A program made the position numbers and the translations under genes. DNA of 8,876 nt from positions 1 to 8,876 of the forward strand of contig JADFYT010000083.1 in NCBI GenBank assembly GCA_015232935.1, in the 5' to 3' direction. Below the pieces are notes generated by a model. The model was not told where the DNA came from, made no database searches, and saw nothing but the letters and a program-made list of their open reading frames with translations. The DNA comes from Desulfamplus sp. Its GTDB lineage: Bacteria; Desulfobacterota; Desulfobacteria; Desulfobacterales; Desulfobacteraceae. This document shows, piece by piece, positions 1 through 6,921 of this stretch (its first letter is position 1; each line of letters opens with the position of its first letter).

Positions 1-10
1 AAGTGTTTTT

Positions 11-91
11 AAAATCGCGGTGGCGAAGCCATGAATCGGCCGAAAGGCCACGTCCTATGGGCGTGGATAGGTCGATTTAAGCGATTTTTTT
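11..91 (+). ncRNA. Candidate structured leader RNA upstream of prc (class not recognised)
   Basis: About 80 bases directly upstream of prc are rich in nested complementarity. The outer stem pairs AAAATCGC (11-18) with GCGATTTT (81-88), all 8 bp matching, and runs into a T-run at 85-91. Inside it are a TGGC-GAA-GCCA hairpin (21-31), a second stem AATCG/CGATT (34-38 with 73-77), a GGCC-GAAA-GGCC hairpin with a GNRA-type loop (38-49), and two mutually exclusive hairpins: ACGTCC/GGGCGT (50-55 with 59-64) or CCTAT/ATAGG (54-58 with 67-71). This resembles a branched cis-regulatory RNA or a terminator/attenuator for prc, but I do not recognise it as a known riboswitch class. It could also be the terminator region of a gene lying left of the window, or a repeated extragenic element. 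Confidence 0.4.
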
Positions 92-135
92 ACTATGAAA
101 ATACCCAGAACCCATAGACCCTGTTAAAGTTGACC

Positions 136-2307
136 ATGATGACTACATTTCAAAGACGCTCAAAAAAGATTGTTTTATCTGTTTTAGCAGCATTGCTGTT
201 TGCCATGTCAAATGCATCTGTTTTTCTGGCTTATGCAGCGTATTCAATTGAGGGAAAAACACTTGGTGCCAACAGTCCCAAAAAAGTCACATTTTCAAAG
301 GATGATGCAGATACATGCGTAGGTATTGTCACATCGCTTGAAAGGTCTCATTATCTGGGACTTAAGTTCAACGACAATCTATCCTCAAAGATATTGAACA
401 GGTATGTTGATATTCTTGACCCTGCCAAAAATCTTTTTACACAAATAGAGATAAATGAATTTGACAAGATCAGATACTGGCTTGATAACACTCTGGAAAA
501 AGGTGATCTCACTCCAGGCTATGCACTTTTTAACATCTATCTTGAGAGATCATTTGAGAGACTTAACTATATTGTAATAAATATTGATAACTGGCAGAAA
601 AATTTCAGCTTTGATGGTAATGACGAGATAGCTCTGGACAGAAAGGATGCTCCATGGCCCAAAGATAAAGATGAGTTGACCAGGTTATGGAATCAGGAAC
701 TCAAAAATGCGGTCATATCTCTCAGGCTTGAAGGTGAAAATGATGAAGATATTACAACGCTTCTTTCCAAGAGGTATAAAAGCAGGCTCAACCGGCTGAT
801 GCAGACCAATTCAGAAGATGCCTTCAAAACATATATGAATGCCGTTGCCATGACCTTTGACCCTCATACCCAGTTTTTTCCTCCTCGAATGTCAGAGGAT
901 TTTGATATACAGATGAGCCTTTCTCTTGAAGGTATCGGGGCTGTGCTCCAGTCAGACTATGAATATACAAAGGTTGTCAGTCTTATTCCGGCGGGTCCCG
1001 CGGACAAATCAGGTCAATTGATGCCTGGAGACAAGATAATTGGAGTTGGTCAGGGTATCAGCGGTGCAATACAGGATACTATCGGGTGGAGAATTGATGA
1101 GGTTGTCAATCTGATACGCGGCCCTAAAGACACCTTTGTTTCCCTTAAAATTATTCCCGCGGGACAAAAAAGCTCTCAAAATTTTAAAATGGTGAACATC
1201 AAAAGGGATAAAGTAAAACTTGAGGAGCAGGCAGCCCATAAAAAAATGATAACCCTGACCCGAAACGGCCGTGCTGTCAATATAGGCATTATTACCATTC
1301 CGACCTTCTACCTTGATTTTAAGGGGATGCAGGAGGATACAAATGATTATAGAAGTACCACCCGTGATGTGCTTTCCCTTATGCAGGATCTGGAAAAACA
1401 GAAAATCCAGGGGCTTATTATTGATCTTCGGGATAATGGAGGTGGTGCTCTTCAAGAGGCCAACCAGCTAACCGGTCTCTTTATCAAGTCCGGCCCTACT
1501 GTTCAGATACGATCCAGAAACGGATATATGTCCCGACTGGACGATCCTGACCCTTCGGTTGCATACAGAGGCCCTCTTATTGTTATGGTAAACCGGATGA
1601 GTGCATCAGCATCAGAAATATTTGCAGGAGCAATAAAAGATTACAACAGAGGTATTGTTGTCGGAACCCAGACCTTTGGAAAGGGAACTGTCCAGGCACT
1701 TCAACCTATTGAGAGCGGACAGCTCAAATTGACTACCGCAAAATTTTACAGGGTTTCCGGTGAGAGTACCCAAAATCTTGGAATCTTGCCGGATATTGAA
1801 TTCCCACACATTTATAACAATGACGAAACAGGAGAGAGCTCTCTTGATGGTGCACTTCCATGGGATAAATCCAGACAGGCATCTTACACCCCTTATCTTG
1901 CTCTTGAACCTGTAATTACACAGCTTAAGGAAAAACATCTCAAGCGAGTTGATGGCAATCCTGATTTTGTCTATCTTAAAGAGAGGTATGAATTCTCAAA
2001 AGAGATATACAACGCAAAGTCGCTCTCTTTGAATGCCCGAAAAAGGGCTGACTATCAGCAACATTTGAAGCAGGTAGAGCTTGATATAGAGAATCGCCTG
2101 CGTAGTGCCAAAGGGCTCAAGTTGTTATCATCTGTTGATCAGCTTCGTGATTCTGGTACTGATGGTGGAAAAGGTGTGGATGATGAGGATGAGATTGTAG
2201 TTGAAGCACCCAGGAAAGAGGAAAAAGAAGATATTCTGCTAAAAGAGACCGAGGAGATTATGGGCGATTTTATAAAAATTGCCCAGTTCAAAGGATATAA
2301 ATGGTAG
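136..2307 (+). CDS. prc: Carboxy-terminal (tail-specific) processing protease, peptidase family S41A
   Basis: A periplasmic serine protease of the Prc/Tsp/CtpA family, which degrades proteins from unstructured C-terminal tails; E. coli Prc acts in envelope and murein-hydrolase turnover. From the ATG at 136 it has 723 residues, close to the roughly 680 of E. coli Prc. A basic N-region (RRSKK) and hydrophobic stretch (IVLSVLAALLFAM) form a signal peptide. Then come the Prc N-terminal helical domain (about 45-240), a PDZ domain with LEGIGAVLQ and PGDKIIGV (about 255-345), the S41 core with IDLRDNGGG (about 430-440), and the long C-terminal domain (about 565-723). The catalytic dyad is intact: S491 in MSASASEIF and K516 in FGKGTVQ, 25 apart, with D502 between, matching E. 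coli spacing S430/D441/K455. Starts at TTG 130, ATG 136 or ATG 139 are all in frame and the SD is weak (AAAG at 126-129), so the exact start is uncertain. The AsmA-like gene follows closely. Confidence 0.95.
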   Translation: MMTTFQRRSKKIVLSVLAALLFAMSNASVFLAYAAYSIEGKTLGANSPKKVTFSKDDADTCVGIVTSLERSHYLGLKFNDNLSSKILNRYVDILDPAKNLFTQIEINEFDKIRYWLDNTLEKGDLTPGYALFNIYLERSFERLNYIVINIDNWQKNFSFDGNDEIALDRKDAPWPKDKDELTRLWNQELKNAVISLRLEGENDEDITTLLSKRYKSRLNRLMQTNSEDAFKTYMNAVAMTFDPHTQFFPPRMSEDFDIQMSLSLEGIGAVLQSDYEYTKVVSLIPAGPADKSGQLMPGDKIIGVGQGISGAIQDTIGWRIDEVVNLIRGPKDTFVSLKIIPAGQKSSQNFKMVNIKRDKVKLEEQAAHKKMITLTRNGRAVNIGIITIPTFYLDFKGMQEDTNDYRSTTRDVLSLMQDLEKQKIQGLIIDLRDNGGGALQEANQLTGLFIKSGPTVQIRSRNGYMSRLDDPDPSVAYRGPLIVMVNRMSASASEIFAGAIKDYNRGIVVGTQTFGKGTVQALQPIESGQLKLTTAKFYRVSGESTQNLGILPDIEFPHIYNNDETGESSLDGALPWDKSRQASYTPYLALEPVITQLKEKHLKRVDGNPDFVYLKERYEFSKEIYNAKSLSLNARKRADYQQHLKQVELDIENRLRSAKGLKLLSSVDQLRDSGTDGGKGVDDEDEIVVEAPRKEEKEDILLKETEEIMGDFIKIAQFKGYKW

Positions 2308-2345
2308 CATATTTGTGACAATAACCAAGGGTCATGTTGACCATC

Positions 2346-5300
2346 ATGAAATCGTTGCAAAAGTGGTTAGCCGTATTTGTCATTCTCTGTAGTTTTATTG
2401 TTTTTGTCACTGTTTCAATACCTGTAATTCTGGACAGCCGGTCTGTCCAGAAGCTGTTGTCTGATGTTTTATCGGCTAAAATTATAACTGGCGTAAAACC
2501 GGACAAAATAACCTTTACACTCTTCCCATCACCATCTATTGAAATTTCAGAGATTTCCATTTCAAAAACCGGGTTTAAAAGCTGCACTATTGAAAAGATC
2601 CTTATTTGCCTTTCGAGTGAATCACTGTTCAAAAGAAAATTTATAATAAGTAAAATTGTATTAGAAAAGCCTGCCGTACCAATATTTTCAGACCTTCTTT
2701 CAATCCCTTTTCAAGGTGAAAATCTGTTTGGCCATCTTTCACAGGAACAGGGCGATTTTTCTGTTGAAATCAAAAATATGACATCTGACATATTTGGAAA
2801 CGCAGACATCCTTATCAATCTCTCTCCTTTTGAGAGAATTATTTCAGGCGATATAACAGTCAATAATATCATGCTGTCATCTTTGGATAATATTATGCTG
2901 CTCTCTTTGCCTTCCTTGACAACCCTTGTTTCCCCCGTATCGTCAATAGAATCATATTCAGCAAAACATCTGAAAGGAAGTTTTGTTTTCAAAGATACAG
3001 AGACTTTTGATATTGATCTTGCCCTGTCAGGGTCATCAATAGGATTCAAGTATAGAGAACAGCCAATTGTCAAATCAGCCACTACTCAAACTGCCGGGTC
3101 GGCCATTAAAATAGATCCCGCTATTAAAATCAAATCCGCTATTAAAATCAAACCGTCCATCAACATAGATAGTACAATCTGTAATCTGGTTATGAACAAA
3201 AATCAATTTTCAGTTACAATGGATAGTATTAAGTTGGGGGATAATATTCACTTAAGCCCTTTTGCGTCTTCTGTTTTAGTCAAATTAAAACATGACAAAA
3301 ACGTGCGGAACAACGCTCTTCTTGTCTCAGGTACACACGCAAATATTGACGCTATAAGGCCATTAGCTTTGAAAGTCATGCCTGATAATCTGATTTCCGG
3401 AAAAATTTTTGATATTGTTCAGGGGGGAATGGTAAAAAAAATTGAGGTATTTTTTCAGAACTCACTCTCCTTTTCTTCAGCAGCAAAGAGTTCGCCTGTA
3501 TTAATAAACTCTGTTGCCTCGTTTTTCAGCCGAGAAGATATCAAAAATCTTTTTGATCCACATAAAATGACTATCAGGGCAGAGCTTGAAAACGGCACTG
3601 TCAATATTCCTGCCACCCATCTTAAAACAACAGGAACAGAAGGCATTGTAAGTGTAACAGGTGGAATCTTGCACATAGAAAACGCAAATGGAAGTATTGA
3701 TTCTTCAAAGGTGGTCAAGGGGAGGCTTGATGTGAATCTATTGCATCACGACAATGATTTCAATGGCGAGTTTGAGATTACAGCCGACCTTGCCCATCTT
3801 AATGAGGTATTGCAAAAAATTCTTGCCCGCACACCTGTCTCAAGAGAACTTGCCCTGCTTCGCGATATCAACGGGAAAACAGTTGGAACCCTTAAGCTCG
3901 AAAGGAAAAATCACAAAAAGCCGTCAATTTCTGTTAACACTCAAAATATCTCTTTAAACACAAGATACCCAGGATTGCCGGGAAATTTAACAATTACAGG
4001 CGGTAAATTCAGCTACAATGATGATATGATATCGGTTGCCAACCTTAAAGGAAGGGTAGGGCAATCAGTTTTTTCCGATCTTTCGGCCTCTTTGACACTT
4101 GATAGAGAGCACATTCTCAATATTAAATCTGGAACATCCGTAATGGTTCTTGAACAGATACTTCCCTGGCTTGGATCTTTTAACGGCATATCTGCATCAT
4201 CAATTTTACAGGACATAGTACAATCCAAAGGAAATATTTATCTTGTTGAAACCGCATTTAAAGGGAAAATCATGGAGACCGCATCATGGAACTACCTTGT
4301 TAAAGGCAGTTGCGATAAAATCACGATCAGGAAGCAGTATGGTAAAGATGAGATCTCCGATATCAAGGCTGAATTCCTGTTAACCCCATCATTAACCCGA
4401 ATATCTCTTGGCAATGCCCTGATTCGTAATACAGAGTTTATTTCTTTACTGCTAAGGGATCTAATCATTAATGATAATAATGATGAACTCAAGAAAATTG
4501 CCGGGCTGGATTTCAGGAATATTGCTGTATTAAATGACATAAGAACTCCATTTAGTATTTCAGATGCAGAGTTTCAGCAAAAATCAGGCAAAGACAATAT
4601 AACCGGCATGATTACCGATATCAGTGGAAGAGTTGTTTTTGATGATGGTCTTGAGCTATATTTAACGACAGGTAAAGAGCGGTATTTAAAAAGAGGCAAT
4701 GAGGCTTCAGAAAACAATTATGCGAAAACAGGATTTTTAAAAACCGACGATGTAAAAACAGGCAGCAAAAGCAAAGATAATGATGAGTCTCGTTACAAGA
4801 TACAGGTAAAGGTTTATGACAGGGGCGTAGAAAGTGTTATGATCTTGTATGATTCAAAACAACAACCATCTTTCCAGTTTGCAGGAGTTCTTGATACTGC
4901 AAATATTGCGGCATTGTTAAATCCGGTGTCTGAAACCTACAACTCTTTGATCTCTCTGACCGGTAGAAAAGAATTTTCTATCGAGTCAGATCAGGCAGGA
5001 TATTATAAAATAAAGACAAAAGAACTTGATTTAGACTTTATAATTGAACAACAAAAAATGGTCAGTCGGCACACGGGAATTCTTCCTTCCATCTTTGCTC
5101 TTGCTGAATCGGCCTTAAAATCAAAGGCTCCAATCAGAACTCCATCATCACAACCGACAGAATCATCACTAACTCCAATTGCAACAACCACCACAACAAC
5201 TACATCATCACCAATATTTATAACATTTGACTGTGACAGGTTTACTCACAAAAAAATGACTATTGCACCATTTTCGGCTCATATCGCTCTAAATGGCAAA

Positions 5301-6095
5301 AATAAGGATATCAACATTAAAAAGATGAAAATATGCAATATTAATGCATTAACCAGGATCAGGATCAAGGATAATCTGGTGGAAATATCTCTTGTTCTTG
5401 ATGATAAAAATAAAAATATCGAGCCTGTTATATCATGTTTATATCATGGGGAGAGACTCATGAAGGGAGATTTTTCTTTAAAAGGGACTCTTTATGCACA
5501 TGGAGAACTGGGTACTCAAAAAAAAAGAACGGATAAAACAGATATTGCAACCGGTCCTGATCCAGATTATATCAATCTTGATAGCCTTAAAAAGAGCCTT
5601 GCCGGTCAAATTGAAGTTACTTCAAACGGAGGCAGAATTTTCAGGTTAACATTACTATCGAGGATTCTTTCTGTAATCAATATTGCAAAGTTTATGGAAG
5701 GCAAATTTCCTGATATTGAGCAGAACGGTTTTGCATTTAAATCGATCAGTATTCTGGCGGATGTGGAAAATGGTAGAATCATTCTGAAGCAGGCGGTTAT
5801 TCATGGATTGGATATGACCCTTGTTTTTATTGGCTGGATAGACATTTTTACCCGCAAGATTGATCTTACATGCCTTGTTGCCCCATTTAAAACAGCAGAC
5901 AGCATTATTGAAAAGATTCCTGTTATAAATACAATGATGAGCGGCAGACTGATCTCGGTTCCTGTAAAGGCAACCGGGACTTTGAGTAATCCTGATGTTA
6001 CTGTGCTTCATCCATCCGAGGTGGCAAAAAGTATTCTACATACCATGCAGGATATTTTGACTACACCTTTTAAACTTATTGATCTTATCGAATAG
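2346..6095 (+). CDS. Large AsmA/YhdP-like membrane-anchored periplasmic protein
   Basis: A 1249-residue protein of the AsmA superfamily. An N-terminal transmembrane anchor (about residues 8-31, hydrophobic FVILCSFIVFVTVSIPVIL) is followed by an AsmA-type start region (KITFTLFPSPSIEISEISI), a very long beta-rich middle, and a C-terminal AsmA-like domain (about 1080-1249; GQIEVTSNGGRIFRLTLLSR, GWIDIFTRKIDLTCLVAP, KATGTLSNPDVTVL). Length and layout resemble E. coli YhdP (about 1266 residues), one of the proteins forming a lipid-conducting beta groove between inner and outer membrane. A lipid-transfer role here is inferred from the family. Odd features are a four-copy hexapeptide repeat (residues 253-276) and a Ser/Thr/Pro-rich segment with seven consecutive Thr (947-953). 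It lies 38 bp after prc, probably on the same transcript. The start is ambiguous: ATG 2334 and TTG 2337 are in frame, and AAGGG at 2327-2331 is best spaced for TTG 2337. ATG 2346 was chosen by likeness to the prc start. Confidence 0.85.
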   Translation: MKSLQKWLAVFVILCSFIVFVTVSIPVILDSRSVQKLLSDVLSAKIITGVKPDKITFTLFPSPSIEISEISISKTGFKSCTIEKILICLSSESLFKRKFIISKIVLEKPAVPIFSDLLSIPFQGENLFGHLSQEQGDFSVEIKNMTSDIFGNADILINLSPFERIISGDITVNNIMLSSLDNIMLLSLPSLTTLVSPVSSIESYSAKHLKGSFVFKDTETFDIDLALSGSSIGFKYREQPIVKSATTQTAGSAIKIDPAIKIKSAIKIKPSINIDSTICNLVMNKNQFSVTMDSIKLGDNIHLSPFASSVLVKLKHDKNVRNNALLVSGTHANIDAIRPLALKVMPDNLISGKIFDIVQGGMVKKIEVFFQNSLSFSSAAKSSPVLINSVASFFSREDIKNLFDPHKMTIRAELENGTVNIPATHLKTTGTEGIVSVTGGILHIENANGSIDSSKVVKGRLDVNLLHHDNDFNGEFEITADLAHLNEVLQKILARTPVSRELALLRDINGKTVGTLKLERKNHKKPSISVNTQNISLNTRYPGLPGNLTITGGKFSYNDDMISVANLKGRVGQSVFSDLSASLTLDREHILNIKSGTSVMVLEQILPWLGSFNGISASSILQDIVQSKGNIYLVETAFKGKIMETASWNYLVKGSCDKITIRKQYGKDEISDIKAEFLLTPSLTRISLGNALIRNTEFISLLLRDLIINDNNDELKKIAGLDFRNIAVLNDIRTPFSISDAEFQQKSGKDNITGMITDISGRVVFDDGLELYLTTGKERYLKRGNEASENNYAKTGFLKTDDVKTGSKSKDNDESRYKIQVKVYDRGVESVMILYDSKQQPSFQFAGVLDTANIAALLNPVSETYNSLISLTGRKEFSIESDQAGYYKIKTKELDLDFIIEQQKMVSRHTGILPSIFALAESALKSKAPIRTPSSQPTESSLTPIATTTTTTTSSPIFITFDCDRFTHKKMTIAPFSAHIALNGKNKDINIKKMKICNINALTRIRIKDNLVEISLVLDDKNKNIEPVISCLYHGERLMKGDFSLKGTLYAHGELGTQKKRTDKTDIATGPDPDYINLDSLKKSLAGQIEVTSNGGRIFRLTLLSRILSVINIAKFMEGKFPDIEQNGFAFKSISILADVENGRIILKQAVIHGLDMTLVFIGWIDIFTRKIDLTCLVAPFKTADSIIEKIPVINTMMSGRLISVPVKATGTLSNPDVTVLHPSEVAKSILHTMQDILTTPFKLIDLIE
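3102..3173 (+). repeat. Four tandem 18-bp units inside the AsmA-like gene
   Basis: Four consecutive in-frame 18-bp units lie at 3102-3119, 3120-3137, 3138-3155 and 3156-3173. They encode AIKIDP, AIKIKS, AIKIKP and SINIDS. The middle two are nearly identical and the last is the most diverged, as expected from slippage expansion that keeps frame. The alternating hydrophobic/polar pattern fits added beta-strand residues in the groove-forming middle of the protein. Confidence 0.85.
5184..5204 (+). repeat. Poly-threonine codon run in the AsmA-like gene
   Basis: Seven consecutive Thr codons (mixed ACA/ACC/ACT, residues 947-953) sit in a Ser/Thr/Pro-rich stretch of about 30 residues. This looks like a flexible linker between the central beta-rich region and the part of the protein leading to the C-terminal AsmA domain. 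Confidence 0.7.
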
Positions 6096-6100
6096 TGTTC

Positions 6101-6181
6101 CTTCAAGGTTTAGCTGTCGGGTAGAAAACCAATCCCAAAATTGAATAGCCTGAAAATCCACCCGACACTTTAAACTTGAAG
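6101..6181. repeat. Long imperfect inverted repeat between the AsmA-like and YqfO-like genes
   Basis: The left arm CTTCAAGGTTTA (6101-6112) pairs with TAAACTTGAAG (6171-6181) with one bulged G. After a small internal mismatch, TGTCGGGT (6115-6122) pairs perfectly with ACCCGACA (6160-6167). The 37-base loop is AT-rich. It begins 5 bp after the stop of the AsmA-like gene. It could act as a transcription terminator/processing hairpin for the prc-asmA transcript, although it lacks a T-run, or it could be a small mobile palindromic element. No target-site duplication is evident. Confidence 0.65.
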
Positions 6182-6199
6182 AAGCAATAGTCATGAATC

Positions 6200-6203
6200 G
6201 GAG
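6200..6203 (+). promoter_or_regulatory. Ribosome binding site of the YqfO-like gene
   Basis: GGAG lies 6 bases before the ATG at 6210 and fixes that start. An upstream ATG at 6192 is in frame but meets a TAG after four codons. Confidence 0.75.
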
Positions 6204-6209
6204 TTAGCG

Positions 6210-6557
6210 ATGTATCTTGTTTCATTTTATGTTCCAGAAAGTCATCTGGAGGAGTTGACAGCCGCATTGTTCAAAAAAGGTGCCGGTCGTATCGGAAAAT
6301 ATGATTCTTGTGCCTGGTACACCTGTGGGACTGGTCAATTCAGACCACTGGATGGAAGCTCACCATTTGCAGGTTCACAGGACAAAATCGAGCGTCTGCC
6401 GGAAATTAAAGTGGAGATGGTGTGTGAAAGCCACCTGGTGCCCGAGATCCTTCAAGAGCTTGTTGATAAACACCCTTACGAAGAGCCGGCTTATCATGCT
6501 GTTGAGATTTTGACTCTTGGCGAGATAAAAAAAAGGGCTGTTTTTGATAAGCCATGA
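6210..6557 (+). CDS. Small stand-alone YqfO/NIF3-insert-domain protein
   Basis: A 115-residue cytoplasmic protein matching the domain that is inserted into YqfO/NIF3-family proteins and also occurs alone in many bacteria (the COG3323-like group, with a CutA1/ferredoxin-like fold). Visible signatures are the N-terminal VSFYVPESHLEEL strand-helix, GAGRIGKYDSCAWYTCGTGQFRPL (residues 24-47, with C34 and C39), PFAGSQ, and the strongly conserved HPYEEPAYH (88-96). The biochemical function of the family is not established. It is shorter than full NIF3 proteins because the flanking metal-binding halves are absent, which is normal for this subgroup rather than a truncation. It has a good SD. The selenoprotein gene follows 109 bp downstream on the same strand with no clear terminator between them, so co-transcription is possible. 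Confidence 0.85.
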   Translation: MYLVSFYVPESHLEELTAALFKKGAGRIGKYDSCAWYTCGTGQFRPLDGSSPFAGSQDKIERLPEIKVEMVCESHLVPEILQELVDKHPYEEPAYHAVEILTLGEIKKRAVFDKP

Positions 6558-6577
6558 ACAAATAACGTATTTTTAAC

Positions 6578-6643
6578 CTCCTCCTGCAGTCAGAGAACAC
6601 TCCTGTTGCAGTGAGAGAGCACTCCTCCTGGAATGAGAGAACA
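6578..6643 (+). repeat. Three tandem 22-bp direct repeats before the selenoprotein gene
   Basis: Exactly contiguous units lie at 6578-6599, 6600-6621 and 6622-6643. All begin CTCCT, have TGCAGT or TGGAAT in the middle, and end in GAGARCA. CTCCT is complementary to Shine-Dalgarno sequence. In unit 3, CTCCTCCTG (6622-6630) can pair with CAGAAGGAG (6642-6650) at 8 of 9 positions over an 11-base loop. Possible roles are a translation-control element for the following gene, protein binding sites, or a neutral repeat. Confidence 0.85.
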
Positions 6644-6656
6644 GAAGGAGAAGATA

Positions 6657-6661
6657 GGGAG
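6657..6661 (+). promoter_or_regulatory. Ribosome binding site of the selenoprotein gene
   Basis: GGGAG lies 5 bases before the ATG at 6667. A second purine-rich AAGGAG (6645-6650) is 16 bases upstream of the start, too far for normal use but able to pair with the CTCCT repeats. The good SD supports translation starting before the TGA codon, not at the later GTG at 6724. Confidence 0.75.
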
Positions 6662-6666
6662 AATTT

Positions 6667-6906
6667 ATGAAAATTACTATTGAGTATTGTGGTGCTTGAA
6701 ACTATCTTCCTGAAGCTGCCCGTGTGGAAGCTGACCTGAAGAGAACTTGCCCTGATGCGGATATCAAGTTGATCAAAGGCGGTGGTGGTATCTTTGACGT
6801 GAAATGTAATGGAAAGATTATCTACTCCAAAAAAAATGTTCAAGGCAGGAGATTCCCTGATGAGGGAGAGATATCAAGATTAATCAAGGAGGCAGGTTCT
6901 CAATAA
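6667..6906 (+). CDS. SelW/Rdx-family selenoprotein (in-frame TGA = selenocysteine)
   Basis: A 79-residue protein of the SelT/SelW/SelH (Rdx) thioredoxin-like family, read from ATG 6667 through TGA 6697-6699 to TAA 6904-6906. The N-terminal beta strand MKITIEY leads into the redox motif C8-G9-A10-U11. YCGAU is identical to the motif I recall in mammalian selenoprotein W. Downstream are the family's other hallmarks: an amphipathic helix (EAARVEADLKR), GGGGIFDV (38-45), the KIIYSKK strand (50-56) and the RFPDEGEI C-terminal signature (62-69). Continuous homology on both sides of the TGA, with no other interruption, argues for selenocysteine insertion rather than a pseudogene. Family members are thought to be small selenol/thiol oxidoreductases; substrate unknown. 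Translation as selenoprotein requires selA/selB/selC/selD elsewhere in the genome. A candidate SECIS hairpin follows the TGA. The gene lies downstream of the YqfO-like gene and converges with the ABC genes. Confidence 0.92.
6697..6699 (+). other. Selenocysteine codon (TGA), residue U11
   Basis: This TGA occupies the second catalytic position of the CxxU motif (codons TGT GGT GCT TGA). In the SelW family this position is Sec or Cys. Its exact placement is the main evidence for recoding. Confidence 0.9.
6706..6730 (+). promoter_or_regulatory. Candidate bacterial SECIS hairpin
   Basis: CTTCC (6706-6710) pairs with GGAAG (6726-6730) around a 15-base loop, starting 6 bases after the TGA and within the coding region, as bacterial SECIS elements do. 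The stem is short, and an alternative CTTC/GAAG pairing (6706-6709 with 6712-6715) competes, so the precise structure needs folding. Confidence 0.45.
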
Positions 6907-6921
6907 GTTATACCTGATAGT

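Noticed and set aside
11..91. c-di-GMP (GEMM) riboswitch
   Set aside because: It has a GAAA tetraloop hairpin, but the conserved GEMM core segments around the ligand site are not present in order.
95..127. Ten-codon mini-frame before prc as a leader peptide (MKIPRTHRPC)
   Set aside because: No SD, no codon bias typical of attenuator peptides, and a frame this short is expected by chance.
1009..1938. Antisense open frames (148 and 108 residues) inside prc
   Set aside because: They oppose a clearly functional S41 protease, have no SD or recognisable domain, and look like reverse-strand shadows.
2288..6011. Several open frames of 60-123 residues within or opposite the AsmA-like gene
   Set aside because: All overlap a continuous 1249-residue frame with family signatures at both ends. 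None has its own SD or motif.
6578..6643. CRISPR-like array
   Set aside because: The 22-bp units are directly adjacent with no spacers between them and no cas genes nearby.
6724..6906. 60-residue open frame starting at GTG 6724
   Set aside because: It is the C-terminal part of the SelW selenoprotein. The good SD and the CxxU motif lie upstream at 6657-6699.
6667..6906. Reading the SelW gene as a pseudogene with a nonsense mutation
   Set aside because: The TGA falls exactly at the selenocysteine position of the CxxU motif and the rest of the frame is intact with family signatures.
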